Positions 16,038-26,314 of a stretch of DNA of 64,000 bases are shown piece after piece (positions within the stretch are counted from its first letter, which is position 1; each line of letters begins with the position of its first letter). Origin of the DNA: Azonexus hydrophilus DSM 23864 (lineage in GTDB: Bacteria; Pseudomonadota; Gammaproteobacteria; Burkholderiales; Rhodocyclaceae); NCBI RefSeq assembly GCF_000429605.1, contig NZ_AUCE01000019.1, forward strand, positions 1-64,000, given 5' to 3'. The notes under the pieces are model-generated. The model was not told the DNA's origin and ran no database searches. It saw nothing but the letters and a program-made list of their open reading frames with translations. A program made the position numbers and the translations under genes.

Positions 16038-17176
16038 ATCGCCGCATTGCCCACCTCGATATGGACGCTTTCTTCGCGTCGGTCGAGCTCCAGCATTACC
16101 CCATGCTGCGCAGTCAGCCGGTGGTCGTTGGCGGTCGCCGCGTCGACCGCCCGGTCGAGCAGGCCGACGGCAGCCTGCGCTTCGCCCGCCTGCGCGATTA
16201 CGTCGGGCGCGGCGTGATCACCACCTCGACCTACGAGGCGCGGGCGCTCGGCGTGTTTTCCGGGATGGGGCTGATGAAGGCGGCGCAACTGGCGCCCGAC
16301 GCCATCCTGCTGCCGGCCAACTTCGACGCCTACCGCGACTACTCGCGGCGTTTCAAGGCGGCGGTGGCGAGCGTCGCGCCGGTGATCGAGGACCGCGGCA
16401 TCGACGAGATCTACATCGACCTGAGCGGCATCGCCGAGGACAGCCTGCCGCTGGCCCGGCGGATCAAGCAGGCGGTATTCGCGGCGAGCGGACTGAGCTG
16501 TTCGATCGGCATCACCCCGAACAAGCTGCTGGCCAAGATTGCTTCCGACCTCGACAAGCCCGACGGCATCACCATCCTCAGCCATGAGGACGTGCCGACG
16601 CGGATCTGGCCGCTGGCGGCGCGCAAGATCAACGGCATCGGCCCGAAAGCGGCCGAGCGGCTGCGCGCCATGGGTGTCGACACGGTCGGCCAGCTGGCGG
16701 CGGTGGCCGAGAGCGAACTGGTCCGCCGCTTCGGCGCCAGCACCGGCAGCTGGCTGTGGCGCGCCGCCCGCGGCATCGACGAGCGGCCGCTGGTGACCGA
16801 GCGCGACCCCAAGTCGGTCAGCCGCGAGAGCACCTTCGAGCGCGATCTCGACGTCGGCCTCGACCGGGCGGCGCTCTCCGAGGCCTTCACCGGGCTGTGC
16901 GCCCGGGTCGCCGACGACCTCGCGCGCAAGGGCCTGGTAGCGCGGACGATCGGGATCAAGCTGCGTTTCGCCGATTTCAGCACGGTCACCCGCGACCTGA
17001 CGCTGGCCGAACCGCTGGCCGACGCCCGGGCGATCCGCCAGGCGGCCGGGCAGTGCCTGAAGCGCATCGCGCTCGGCAAGCGTATCCGCCTGCTCGGCGT
17101 GCGCGCGGCCGGGCTGCAGCCACCGCCTGCAACGCCGCAGCCGCTGGCGGTGCAGGCCGAGCTGCAACTCTTTTAG
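16028..17176 (+). CDS. dinB: DNA polymerase IV (Y-family, error-prone)
   Basis: The 382-aa product has Y-family catalytic motifs: IAHLDMDAFFASVE with Asp/Glu at the start, YEARALGVFSGM, and RGIDEIYIDLSG holding the catalytic acidic residues. The HhH thumb (INGIGPKAAERL) and little finger follow. The C-terminus ends LQLF, resembling a beta-clamp-binding tail. Residues 45-70 carry a short insert (RPVEQADGSLRFARLRDYVG). The start at 16028 is needed to keep the first catalytic strand; a GTG at 16022 is also in frame. No Shine-Dalgarno is present. Role: SOS translesion synthesis. Confidence 0.92.
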   Translation: MNSDRRIAHLDMDAFFASVELQHYPMLRSQPVVVGGRRVDRPVEQADGSLRFARLRDYVGRGVITTSTYEARALGVFSGMGLMKAAQLAPDAILLPANFDAYRDYSRRFKAAVASVAPVIEDRGIDEIYIDLSGIAEDSLPLARRIKQAVFAASGLSCSIGITPNKLLAKIASDLDKPDGITILSHEDVPTRIWPLAARKINGIGPKAAERLRAMGVDTVGQLAAVAESELVRRFGASTGSWLWRAARGIDERPLVTERDPKSVSRESTFERDLDVGLDRAALSEAFTGLCARVADDLARKGLVARTIGIKLRFADFSTVTRDLTLAEPLADARAIRQAAGQCLKRIALGKRIRLLGVRAAGLQPPPATPQPLAVQAELQLF

Positions 17177-17228
17177 CGGCCGGTGCCGCCTGCCTTTATC
17201 ATTCGCGCTTTTGCCGCCGGCCGTTCTC

Positions 17229-18095
17229 ATGTCCTACCTGCTCATCGTCAACCTGATCTGGTCGTTTTCCTTCAGCCTGATCGGCCAGTATCTCGCCGGC
17301 CAGGTCGACAGCGACTTCGCCGTGCTTGCCCGGGTTGCCGTCGCCGCCCTGATCTTTTTGCCGTTCACCGTCTGGCGCGGCCTGCCGGTGCGGCTGGCGG
17401 CCGGTTTCTGGCTGGCCGGGGCACTGCAGTTCGGCATCACTTACCTTTGTCTGTACCGCAGCTTCAGCGTGCTGACGGTGCCGGAAGTGCTGCTGTTCAC
17501 GGTGCTGACGCCGATCTACGTGACCCTGATCGAGGACGCGCTCGAACGCCGCTTCAACCGCTGGGCGCTGTTCGCCGCCGCGGTCGCTGTCGGCGGCGGC
17601 ATCCTGATCCGCTGGCAGCCGCTGGCCGGCGATTTCCTGTGGGGTTTCGTGCTGCTGCAGATTGCCAACGCGACCTTCGCCGCCGGCCAGGTGCTGTGCC
17701 GCCACCTGTTGCTGCGCCACCCGGTCGAGCTGCCGCTGTACCGCTTCTTCGGCCATTTCTTCCTCGGCGCGCTGGTCCTCGTGCTGCCGTCCTTCCTGAT
17801 TTTCGGCAACCCGGACAAGCTGCCGGTCACGGCGATCCAGTGGGGCGTGCTGCTGTGGATGGGCCTGTTCGCCACGGCGCTCGGCTTGTTCTGGTGGGTC
17901 AAGGGCAGTGTCCGCGTCGATGCCGGCACGCTGGCGGTGATGAACGAGCTGCACGTGCCGCTCGGCCTGCTGGTCAACCTGCTGATCTGGAACCGCGACG
18001 CCGACCTCGCCAAGATCGCGCTGGGCGGCAGCGTCATCCTGCTGTCGCTGGGAATCAGCCGGCTTGGCCGGCGGCCGGTGCCGGCTGCCGCCTGA
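17229..18095 (+). CDS. EamA/DMT superfamily permease
   Basis: The product has 288 aa and about ten hydrophobic helices in two EamA halves, beginning MSYLLIVNLIWSFSFSLIGQ. In the C-terminal half, GVLLWMGLFATALGLFWWVKG and later MNELHVPLGLLVNLL are typical of drug/metabolite exporters close to the carboxylate/amino-acid group. The substrate is unknown. The in-frame GTG-side extension to 17211 is less likely than ATG 17229. It lies 52 bp after dinB on the same strand; cotranscription is possible. It converges on a patatin gene with 6 bp between the stops. Confidence 0.8.
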   Translation: MSYLLIVNLIWSFSFSLIGQYLAGQVDSDFAVLARVAVAALIFLPFTVWRGLPVRLAAGFWLAGALQFGITYLCLYRSFSVLTVPEVLLFTVLTPIYVTLIEDALERRFNRWALFAAAVAVGGGILIRWQPLAGDFLWGFVLLQIANATFAAGQVLCRHLLLRHPVELPLYRFFGHFFLGALVLVLPSFLIFGNPDKLPVTAIQWGVLLWMGLFATALGLFWWVKGSVRVDAGTLAVMNELHVPLGLLVNLLIWNRDADLAKIALGGSVILLSLGISRLGRRPVPAAA

Positions 18096-18101
18096 CCCGG
18101 T

Positions 18102-19139
18102 TCAGTAGAACAGCGCGCCGAGGTCGAGCGTCGGCCGTCGGCCGAGCGCCTCGCGCTGGTCGGCCAGCCAGCGGCCGGCGTGGGCGCGGCCCTGGTCGCG
18201 CAATTGTTCGAAGAAAACCCGGTTGACCGCCAGCTTGCTGTCGGCCGGCAGTTCGCCGAGCACGCTGTCGGCGCTGATTGCGTGGAAGCGCAGGCGGGCG
18301 AAGCGGCGTTCCAGGCGGGCCACCGGCAGGCGGTCGAGCAGCCAGTCGGGCAGCGGTTGCTCGCTGGCGATCTGCTCGCGCAGGTGGGCGAACATCCGCA
18401 TCTCGCGCAGGAAGGTGGCGTTGAATGCCAGTTCGCGCAGGCGCTCGCGGATTTCCTTGGCACTGGCCGGGGTTTCGTTGAAACGCAGCGGCGACAGCAG
18501 GACCAGCAGGATGTCGGCCGACTGGCAGTGATAGACCAGCGGGAAGACCGCCGGATTGGCGCTGTAGCCGCCATCCCAGTAGGGTTCGCCGTCGATCTCG
18601 ATGGTCCGGTGGATGGTCGGCAGGCAGGCCGAAGCGAGCAGCGTGTCGGCCGACAGTTCGTGGTTCTGGAACAGCCGCAGCTTGCCGGAATTGGCGTGGG
18701 TCGCGGCGATGAACAGCTTGACCGGGCTGGCGGCGCGCAGGCCGGCGAAGTCGATCTGGCGCTCGATGACGTCGCGCAGCGGGTTGAGGTCGAAGGGGTT
18801 CAACTGCTCCGGGCTGAGGTGATCGGTCCATTGCAGCATCATCTTCAGCGCCGGCGCCATGCTGCTGCTCTGGGCGCTGCCAAACTGCGCCGGCATGGTC
18901 TCGGCCATCGCCAGCCAGAAATCAGCCAGTGCCCGGCGCGCGCCCTCGCGGCCGCCATGCAGCAGGCCGTGGGCCAGGCAGGCGGCGTTCATGGCGCCGG
19001 CACTGGTGCCGCTGACGCCTTCGAAATCGACCGATTCATCCTCGAGCAGCGCGTCGAGCACGCCCCAGGTGAAGGCGCCGTGGGCGCCACCGCCTTGCAG
19101 GGCGAGGTTGATCCGGGAGGGCAGGGGACTGCTGGTCAT
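18102..19139 (-). CDS. Patatin-like phospholipase, cytoplasmic type
   Basis: The product has about 345 aa. The oxyanion hole GGGAHGAF, nucleophile elbow GTSAGAMN and catalytic Asp in DGGYSANPAV are all present, so an active Ser-Asp dyad lipase/acyl hydrolase is predicted. No signal peptide. The start ATG 19139 has GGAG 9 nt upstream. A GTG at 19193 would overlap the upstream stop (GTGA) and add 18 residues. Downstream of a second patatin in the same direction; the two are different in sequence, not recent duplicates. Confidence 0.85.
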   Translation of the reverse strand: MTSSPLPSRINLALQGGGAHGAFTWGVLDALLEDESVDFEGVSGTSAGAMNAACLAHGLLHGGREGARRALADFWLAMAETMPAQFGSAQSSSMAPALKMMLQWTDHLSPEQLNPFDLNPLRDVIERQIDFAGLRAASPVKLFIAATHANSGKLRLFQNHELSADTLLASACLPTIHRTIEIDGEPYWDGGYSANPAVFPLVYHCQSADILLVLLSPLRFNETPASAKEIRERLRELAFNATFLREMRMFAHLREQIASEQPLPDWLLDRLPVARLERRFARLRFHAISADSVLGELPADSKLAVNRVFFEQLRDQGRAHAGRWLADQREALGRRPTLDLGALFY

Positions 19140-19189
19140 CGGTGCGGACTCCGCTGGGGCGACGCCCCGATGATAGCCGTGCCCGGCGT

Positions 19190-20107
19190 TCACCGCAGCA
19201 GTTTGCTGCGGATCGCCGGCAGCGCCGCTTGCGCGGCCCGTTCGCCCTCGATCATCGCCTCGTGGCGGGCGGCGAAATTCCAGGATTTGACGTAGGGCAG
19301 GCGCGGGCGGATGACGATGTCGGCTTCGGCCAGTTCGGTCTTGCCGATGACGTTGCCCATGATCGTCGTCGTCTGCCAGAGAATCGCGCTCATGCTGTCG
19401 ACTGGCTGGCCTTCGGCGGTCGCGGAAATATCGACGGCAATGACGAAATCGGCACCCATCTCGCGCACTGCGCGCACCGGCACCGGGCTGGTCAGGCCGC
19501 CGTCGACGTATTGCCGGCCGTTGATCGCCACTGGCTGGAAAACACCGGGGACGGCCGCCGACGCACGCACTGCCATGCCGCTGTCGCCGCTGCGGAAAAC
19601 GACGCGCTCGCCGCTGTTGAGATCGGTGACGACGGTGCCGAAAGCGATGTTCAGCTTTTCCAGCGGCCGGCGTTTGAGGTGCTGGTTGACGAAGGACTGC
19701 AGCGCTTCGCCCTTGAGCAGGCCGGGGCCGCGCAGCGTCCAGTCGGCGAACAGCGTTTCGTCGAGCTGGATCGCCAGCTTCTGCATGGCGAAGGCGTCGA
19801 AGCCACCGGCGTAGAGCGAACCGACGACGGCACCGGCACTGGTGCCGACGACGTAATCGGGCACGATGCCATGCGATTCGAGCATCTTGATCACGCCGAT
19901 ATGGGCGAAGCCGCGCGCGGCGCCACCGCCCAGCGCCAGGCCGATCTTCGGCTTGGCTGGTACTGGCGGCGGGCTGACGACGATGGGGGCGGGCGCCGGT
20001 TCGGGCTTGCTGCCGGGCAGGGTCATGCAGCCGGAGAGCAGCAAGGCGCCAGCAATGAGCAAGGCACGGCGGCTGTTGGGCGAGGCGGAAAAGCGCGCGG
20101 AAATCAT
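19190..20107 (-). CDS. Patatin-like phospholipase lipoprotein (RssA/YlbK-like)
   Basis: The 305-aa product has an N-terminal hydrophobic segment ending in the lipobox LLLSGC (Cys about 27), so a membrane-anchored lipoprotein is expected. A Pro-rich linker follows. The catalytic parts are GLALGGGAARGFAHIGV, VGTSAGAVVGSLYAGG and VDGGLTSPVPV (Ser-Asp dyad). This order matches the NTE/RssA family of patatins. The substrate is unknown. First gene of a likely two-gene unit with the cytoplasmic patatin. Confidence 0.85.
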   Translation of the reverse strand: MISARFSASPNSRRALLIAGALLLSGCMTLPGSKPEPAPAPIVVSPPPVPAKPKIGLALGGGAARGFAHIGVIKMLESHGIVPDYVVGTSAGAVVGSLYAGGFDAFAMQKLAIQLDETLFADWTLRGPGLLKGEALQSFVNQHLKRRPLEKLNIAFGTVVTDLNSGERVVFRSGDSGMAVRASAAVPGVFQPVAINGRQYVDGGLTSPVPVRAVREMGADFVIAVDISATAEGQPVDSMSAILWQTTTIMGNVIGKTELAEADIVIRPRLPYVKSWNFAARHEAMIEGERAAQAALPAIRSKLLR

Positions 20108-20190
20108 GGTGCCGCGATCATAGCCGTCCGGCGCCCGGCGGCTGTTGACGGTACACCGGCTTTTTACGGGATTTTTGTAACGGTGCGCTC

Positions 20191-22140
<1,950 letters not shown>

Positions 22141-22319
22141 CGGGCGGAAAAGGATTTTGTAAACGGAGGCCAGCGGTGCCAGCCAGGAAAGCTGCAGGAT
22201 TTTAGCCGCTACACCAACTTGTGCGCGGTTTTTTGCACATTCCCACATTTCGCAAAATTGGCGTATGGTAGATAAAAATAACAACTTGCCGATTACCCTG
22301 GGAGCGAGGGAGACAAGCC

Positions 22320-23948
22320 GTGGATCAAGAAAACACTGGGCCAGCCCTGCAACTGCACTTCGACGAAGCGTCGAAGAAGCTGCTGGCGACCGTCATTACC
22401 GACCGCGAGGCGCCGCCGCTGGATGAGCCCGGCCTGCGAGAATTTCTGGCTGCGCAAGGCTGGAGTGCGCTGCGTTACCTGCCGAACATGGCCATCGGGC
22501 TACTGGCCAGCCACAACGCCGGCGTTGCCTGTACGCTGCCGATTGCCGAGGCCATCGATGCCGTGATCGGCATCGAGCTATCCCCGGATGGCGTCGAAGC
22601 CTGGCTGAACATTGCGCCGTCCGAGGGCGGTGCAGCGGCCACCGCTGACGCCGTGCTCGCGCTGCTGGCCGACAACGGAATCGGCGAAGGCATCGACATG
22701 GCGGCAATCGCAGCCGCCGTTGCTGCGGGCAGCGCCAGCCATGTCGTCATTGCCCGTGGTGTGCCGCCGGTGAATGGTGCCGATGGACGGCTCGAATCGC
22801 TGTTGCCGGAAGTCCGTGATCGGCGCCCCCAGGTTGATGCCAGCGGCCATACCGATTACCGCGATCTCGGCGACATCTTCGTCGTGCACAGCGGCGACTG
22901 GCTGATGCTGCGCCATCCGCCGACCGACGGCACGCCCGGGCGCAGTCTGCTTGGTGAAACGATCCCGGCGACGCCGGGCAAGACGGTGATGTACGCCAGT
23001 TCATTACCCGGTACCGCCTTCGATCCGGCCAATCCCGACCTGCTGGTGGCGGCAATCAACGGCCAGCCAGTGGTCGTCGCCGGCGGCATGATGGTCGAAC
23101 CGGTCTATCGCGTGGCCACAGTATCGACCGCCACCGGCAACGTCGATTTCGACGGCAGCGTCGTGGTCGCCGGCGATGTGTGCACCGGCATGACGGTGCG
23201 TGCTTCCGGCGACATCGAGGTTGGCGGCGTGGTCGACATGGGCACGCTGGAAGCGGGCGGCAGCATCGTCGTCAAGGGCGGCGCCATGGGCTCGCTCGGG
23301 CGCAAGACCAGCGAGGAATGCCATATCCGCAGCGGCGGCAGCTTTCACTCGGCCTATGCCCAGCAGGCCAGGATCGAGGCGGGCGACAGCATCTTCATCG
23401 ACGATACGGCGATGCAGTGCGAACTGACTGCGATCAACCACATCAATGTCGGCGGCAAGCGGCGCGGCCACATCATCGGCGGCCATCTGCAGGCGACGCT
23501 GTCGATCACCGGCAAGGTGGTCGGTTCGCCCAATCGCGTGCTGACGCATTGCGCCATCGGCGTCAATCCGTTGATGCACAAGCAACTGCTCCAGATGAGC
23601 AAGGTCCGCGACGAGCATGAAACGCAACTGCTCGAGGTCGCCAAGCTGCTCGACTTCGCCGGCAAGAATCCCGGCCGCCTGCGCCCCGAGATGATCGCCA
23701 AGGCGCGTGCCACCGCCGCGCAGTTGTCGGCGCAGATCGCCGAAATGCGCGAGGAACAGGATGCGCTGACCCACAAGATCGAGCTGTCGCAGCAATCCCG
23801 TGTGGTGGCCAAAGAGCTGCTGTGCGAAGGGGTCGAGGTGCATCTCGGCAACCAGTGTTACAAGGTGGTCGGCGAGCACGGCGCCTGCGCGGTTGGAATG
23901 GGTAGCCACGGCCTCGAATTGATGGCGATCGACGACAAGGAAGGCTGA
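22320..23948 (+). CDS. FapA (DUF342) domain protein
   Basis: The 542-aa product has residues about 170-420 forming the DUF342/FapA beta-helix region. Its pattern repeats as VDFDGSVVVAGDVCTGMTVRA, GDIEVGGVVDMGTLEAGGSIVVKGGAMG and HIRSGGSFHSAYAQQARIEAGDSI. A coiled coil (about 425-500) and a short tail follow. An N-terminal domain of about 160 residues precedes it. FapA proteins are linked to flagellar or polymer assembly, but no flagellar genes are seen here. Start: GTG 22320 after GAGGGAGA. Divergent from parE across 179 bp that holds a TTTTGC-N15-GCAAAA dyad (22231-22257). Confidence 0.8.
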   Translation: MDQENTGPALQLHFDEASKKLLATVITDREAPPLDEPGLREFLAAQGWSALRYLPNMAIGLLASHNAGVACTLPIAEAIDAVIGIELSPDGVEAWLNIAPSEGGAAATADAVLALLADNGIGEGIDMAAIAAAVAAGSASHVVIARGVPPVNGADGRLESLLPEVRDRRPQVDASGHTDYRDLGDIFVVHSGDWLMLRHPPTDGTPGRSLLGETIPATPGKTVMYASSLPGTAFDPANPDLLVAAINGQPVVVAGGMMVEPVYRVATVSTATGNVDFDGSVVVAGDVCTGMTVRASGDIEVGGVVDMGTLEAGGSIVVKGGAMGSLGRKTSEECHIRSGGSFHSAYAQQARIEAGDSIFIDDTAMQCELTAINHINVGGKRRGHIIGGHLQATLSITGKVVGSPNRVLTHCAIGVNPLMHKQLLQMSKVRDEHETQLLEVAKLLDFAGKNPGRLRPEMIAKARATAAQLSAQIAEMREEQDALTHKIELSQQSRVVAKELLCEGVEVHLGNQCYKVVGEHGACAVGMGSHGLELMAIDDKEG

Positions 23949-24017
23949 TCGGTCACGCTGCGGGAACTTCCTGCTAATCTCGCACACCTAGCTGTCGATC
24001 ATTTACCAGGAGCACCC

Positions 24018-24671
24018 ATGAACATCGCCGAAATCGCCACCACCCGCCGTACCTGCAAGGCCTTCGATCCGACCCGCAAGATCGATCCCGCGGCCATCGA
24101 ACAATTGAAGACGCTGCTGCGCTTTGCGCCGTCGTCGGTCAATTCGCAGCCCTGGCACTACATCATTGCCAGCACCGAGGAAGGCAAGGAAAAGATTGCG
24201 GCAACGCTGGCCGGTCGTTTCGAATACAACGCGCCCAAGGTGCGCAATGCCTCGCACGTGGTTGTCCTCTGTGTCCGTCGCGACCTTGACGATGCCCACC
24301 TGCAGGCCCTGATCGAGCAGGAAACGCGCGACGGCCGCTTTGCCACGCCGGAAGCGAAGGAAATGCAGCACAACGCCCGCGTCTTCTACACCACGCTGCA
24401 TCGCGACCAGTTGGACGACCTGCCGCGGTGGACCGAGAAGCAGATCTACATCGCCCTCGGTTCGTTGCTCTTTGGCGCTGCCGCGCTCGGCATCGACGCC
24501 TGCCCGATGGAAGGGATAGATGCCGCCGCCGTTGATGCGGCGCTCGGTCTCGAAGCCCAGGGGCTGCGCTGCGTGCTGTTGACTGCGCTCGGCTATGGCA
24601 GCGCGCAGGATTTCAACGCCACGCTGCCGAAGTCGCGTCTGCCGGTTGCTTCGGTGATCAGCGAAATCTGA
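24018..24671 (+). CDS. nfsB: Oxygen-insensitive NAD(P)H nitroreductase
   Basis: 217 aa aligning end to end by eye with E. coli NfsB: RRTCKAFDP, APSSVNSQPWHYIIASTEEGK, QDGRFATPEAK-like EQETRDGRFATPEAKEM, AALGIDACPMEGIDAAAVD, and the C-terminal DFNATLPKSRLP. These are the FMN-binding and dimer residues of the type I nitroreductase. It reduces nitroaromatics and quinones in the cytoplasm with FMN. Start ATG 24018 has CAGGAG 9 nt upstream. It converges on a GNAT gene with 4 bp between stops. Confidence 0.92.
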   Translation: MNIAEIATTRRTCKAFDPTRKIDPAAIEQLKTLLRFAPSSVNSQPWHYIIASTEEGKEKIAATLAGRFEYNAPKVRNASHVVVLCVRRDLDDAHLQALIEQETRDGRFATPEAKEMQHNARVFYTTLHRDQLDDLPRWTEKQIYIALGSLLFGAAALGIDACPMEGIDAAAVDAALGLEAQGLRCVLLTALGYGSAQDFNATLPKSRLPVASVISEI

Positions 24672-24675
24672 GTCG

Positions 24676-25188
24676 TCAGCCGGCCGGCCGCGACATGTAG
24701 CGTGCCGGCCCGGGGTAGGTCGCCAGGGCCGTTTCGCCTGCCGGCGATAGTGCGTCGTGGTCGACGAAGCCCTGGCGCTGCCAGAAGCTGAAAGCCGCCT
24801 GCACGCAAACCAGGGCCGCATGCGCCAGCCCGCCTTGGCGGGCGGCCTGCAGGGCGTGGCCGACCAGCGCCGCGCCCAGGCCGCAGCCGGCGGCTGAGGG
24901 CGATACTGCCAGGTCGTGGAAGTAGAGGCAGTCGGCTGATTCGGCCAGTTCGAAAACGCCGCCCAGCGGCGTCACCTTGCCCAGTCGCGACGGGTAGGTC
25001 GCCAGATAGGCGCAGATTTCCCCGTGTTTTTCCGCCACCCAGGCAAATTCTCCTGCCGTGTCCAGACGCTGCTGCCAGGTTGCCGCATCCTCGTTCATCG
25101 ACGGCGGGTAGCACAGGCGCTGTACGGCCAGTATCGACGGCAGGTCGGCGGGGTGGCTGGGGCGAAGGTGGATTGGGTCGGTCTGCAT
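24676..25188 (-). CDS. GNAT family N-acetyltransferase
   Basis: The 170-aa product has a single GNAT fold: LRPSHPADLPSILAVQ, the beta4 strand CLYFHDLAVSPSAAGCGLGAALVGHAL (acetyl-CoA pyrophosphate loop GCGLGAAL), and FSFWQRQGFVDH near the end. The substrate is not evident. Cytoplasmic; single gene between two convergent/divergent neighbours. Confidence 0.85.
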   Translation of the reverse strand: MQTDPIHLRPSHPADLPSILAVQRLCYPPSMNEDAATWQQRLDTAGEFAWVAEKHGEICAYLATYPSRLGKVTPLGGVFELAESADCLYFHDLAVSPSAAGCGLGAALVGHALQAARQGGLAHAALVCVQAAFSFWQRQGFVDHDALSPAGETALATYPGPARYMSRPAG

Positions 25189-25276
25189 GGGGATGCGATT
25201 CTAGGCCGGCAATCGGCGAAGTCAATTTGCCCGCCGACAGGTAACATGCGCTTTTCATCACCGTGAGGCGCCGTCG

Positions 25277-26314
25277 ATGAGCAAGGCATTGCGTTGGTCG
25301 GAACGCTGGTTCCGCTTCGGATTGTGGATCGTTGCCGTGGTCTTTGCCAGTTTCCTGATCGGGCTGGGCGGCAATATCGTCGAAAACCTGCCGCGCGTCG
25401 AGCAGCGGCTGACGCTGGACAGTTTCCTCGACCAGGCGGCCGCCGAGCGTCTGCGTAGCGAGATCGAAGCGGCGCAGCAGGCCCGCCAGACGGCGCAGGA
25501 TGCGCATGACCAGGCGCAACTGAAACTGAACATCGCCCGTTCGGACGCGAGCACTGCCCGCGACACCTTCAACAACTGGTTGGCGACCCGACGGGCGACG
25601 CAACGCGCCGAGCAGGATCAGGAGCTGATCGCCCGCACCGGCGAGCTCGATGCCCTGAAAGCCGCCGAGCGCAAGGCGCTGGCGGTGGTGCAGACCCAGC
25701 AGCAGGTCCTGCTCGACCAGCAACAGGCGGAAAGCCGTGCCCGGCAGGCGTTGAGCGACATGCGCGAGGCGGCCGGCGAGCGCTATCACGATGAGTTGCG
25801 CGGCCAGGAATTGCGCGTCTTCGGCTACCGACTGGCCTTGACCCTGCCGCTGCTGGCCGTTGCCGGCTGGCTGTTCGCCAGGCAGCGCAAGAGTAGCTGG
25901 TGGCCGTTCGTCTGGGGTTTCATCTACTTCGCCCTGTTTGCCTTCTTCGTCGAGCTGGTGCCCTACATCCCGAGCTACGGCGGCTGGGTCCGTTACGTGG
26001 TCGGCATCGTGCTCACCGTCCTGGTCGGGCGTTACGCCATCATTGCCCTGAATCGTTATCTGGAGCGCCAGAAACAGGCCGAGGCCCTGCCCGATGTCGA
26101 GCGGCGCAAGGAACTGTCCTACGACGTGGCGCTGGCGCGGCTGGGCAAAAAGGTCTGCCCCGGTTGCGAGCGCGCCGTCGATCTGACCAATACCGCCATC
26201 GATTACTGCCCGCACTGCGGCATCTGCCTGTTCGACCACTGCACCGCCTGTAACGAGCGCAAGAGCGCCTTCGCCCGTTTCTGCCACGCCTGCGGCGCGG
26301 CAGCGCGCAGCTAG
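25277..26314 (+). CDS. Membrane protein with coiled coil and C-terminal double zinc ribbon, unknown function
   Basis: The product has 345 aa. An N-terminal helix (about 12-34) is followed by a long Gln/Ala-rich periplasmic coiled coil (about 45-180). Three more helices (about 190-270) and a cytoplasmic tail come next. In the tail, cysteines form two zinc ribbons: CPGC..CPHCGIC and CTAC..CHACG. This resembles zinc-ribbon membrane proteins of betaproteobacteria without assigned function. Start ATG 25277. The stop overlaps the stop of chrA (CTAG, 26311-26314). Confidence 0.7.
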   Translation: MSKALRWSERWFRFGLWIVAVVFASFLIGLGGNIVENLPRVEQRLTLDSFLDQAAAERLRSEIEAAQQARQTAQDAHDQAQLKLNIARSDASTARDTFNNWLATRRATQRAEQDQELIARTGELDALKAAERKALAVVQTQQQVLLDQQQAESRARQALSDMREAAGERYHDELRGQELRVFGYRLALTLPLLAVAGWLFARQRKSSWWPFVWGFIYFALFAFFVELVPYIPSYGGWVRYVVGIVLTVLVGRYAIIALNRYLERQKQAEALPDVERRKELSYDVALARLGKKVCPGCERAVDLTNTAIDYCPHCGICLFDHCTACNERKSAFARFCHACGAAARS

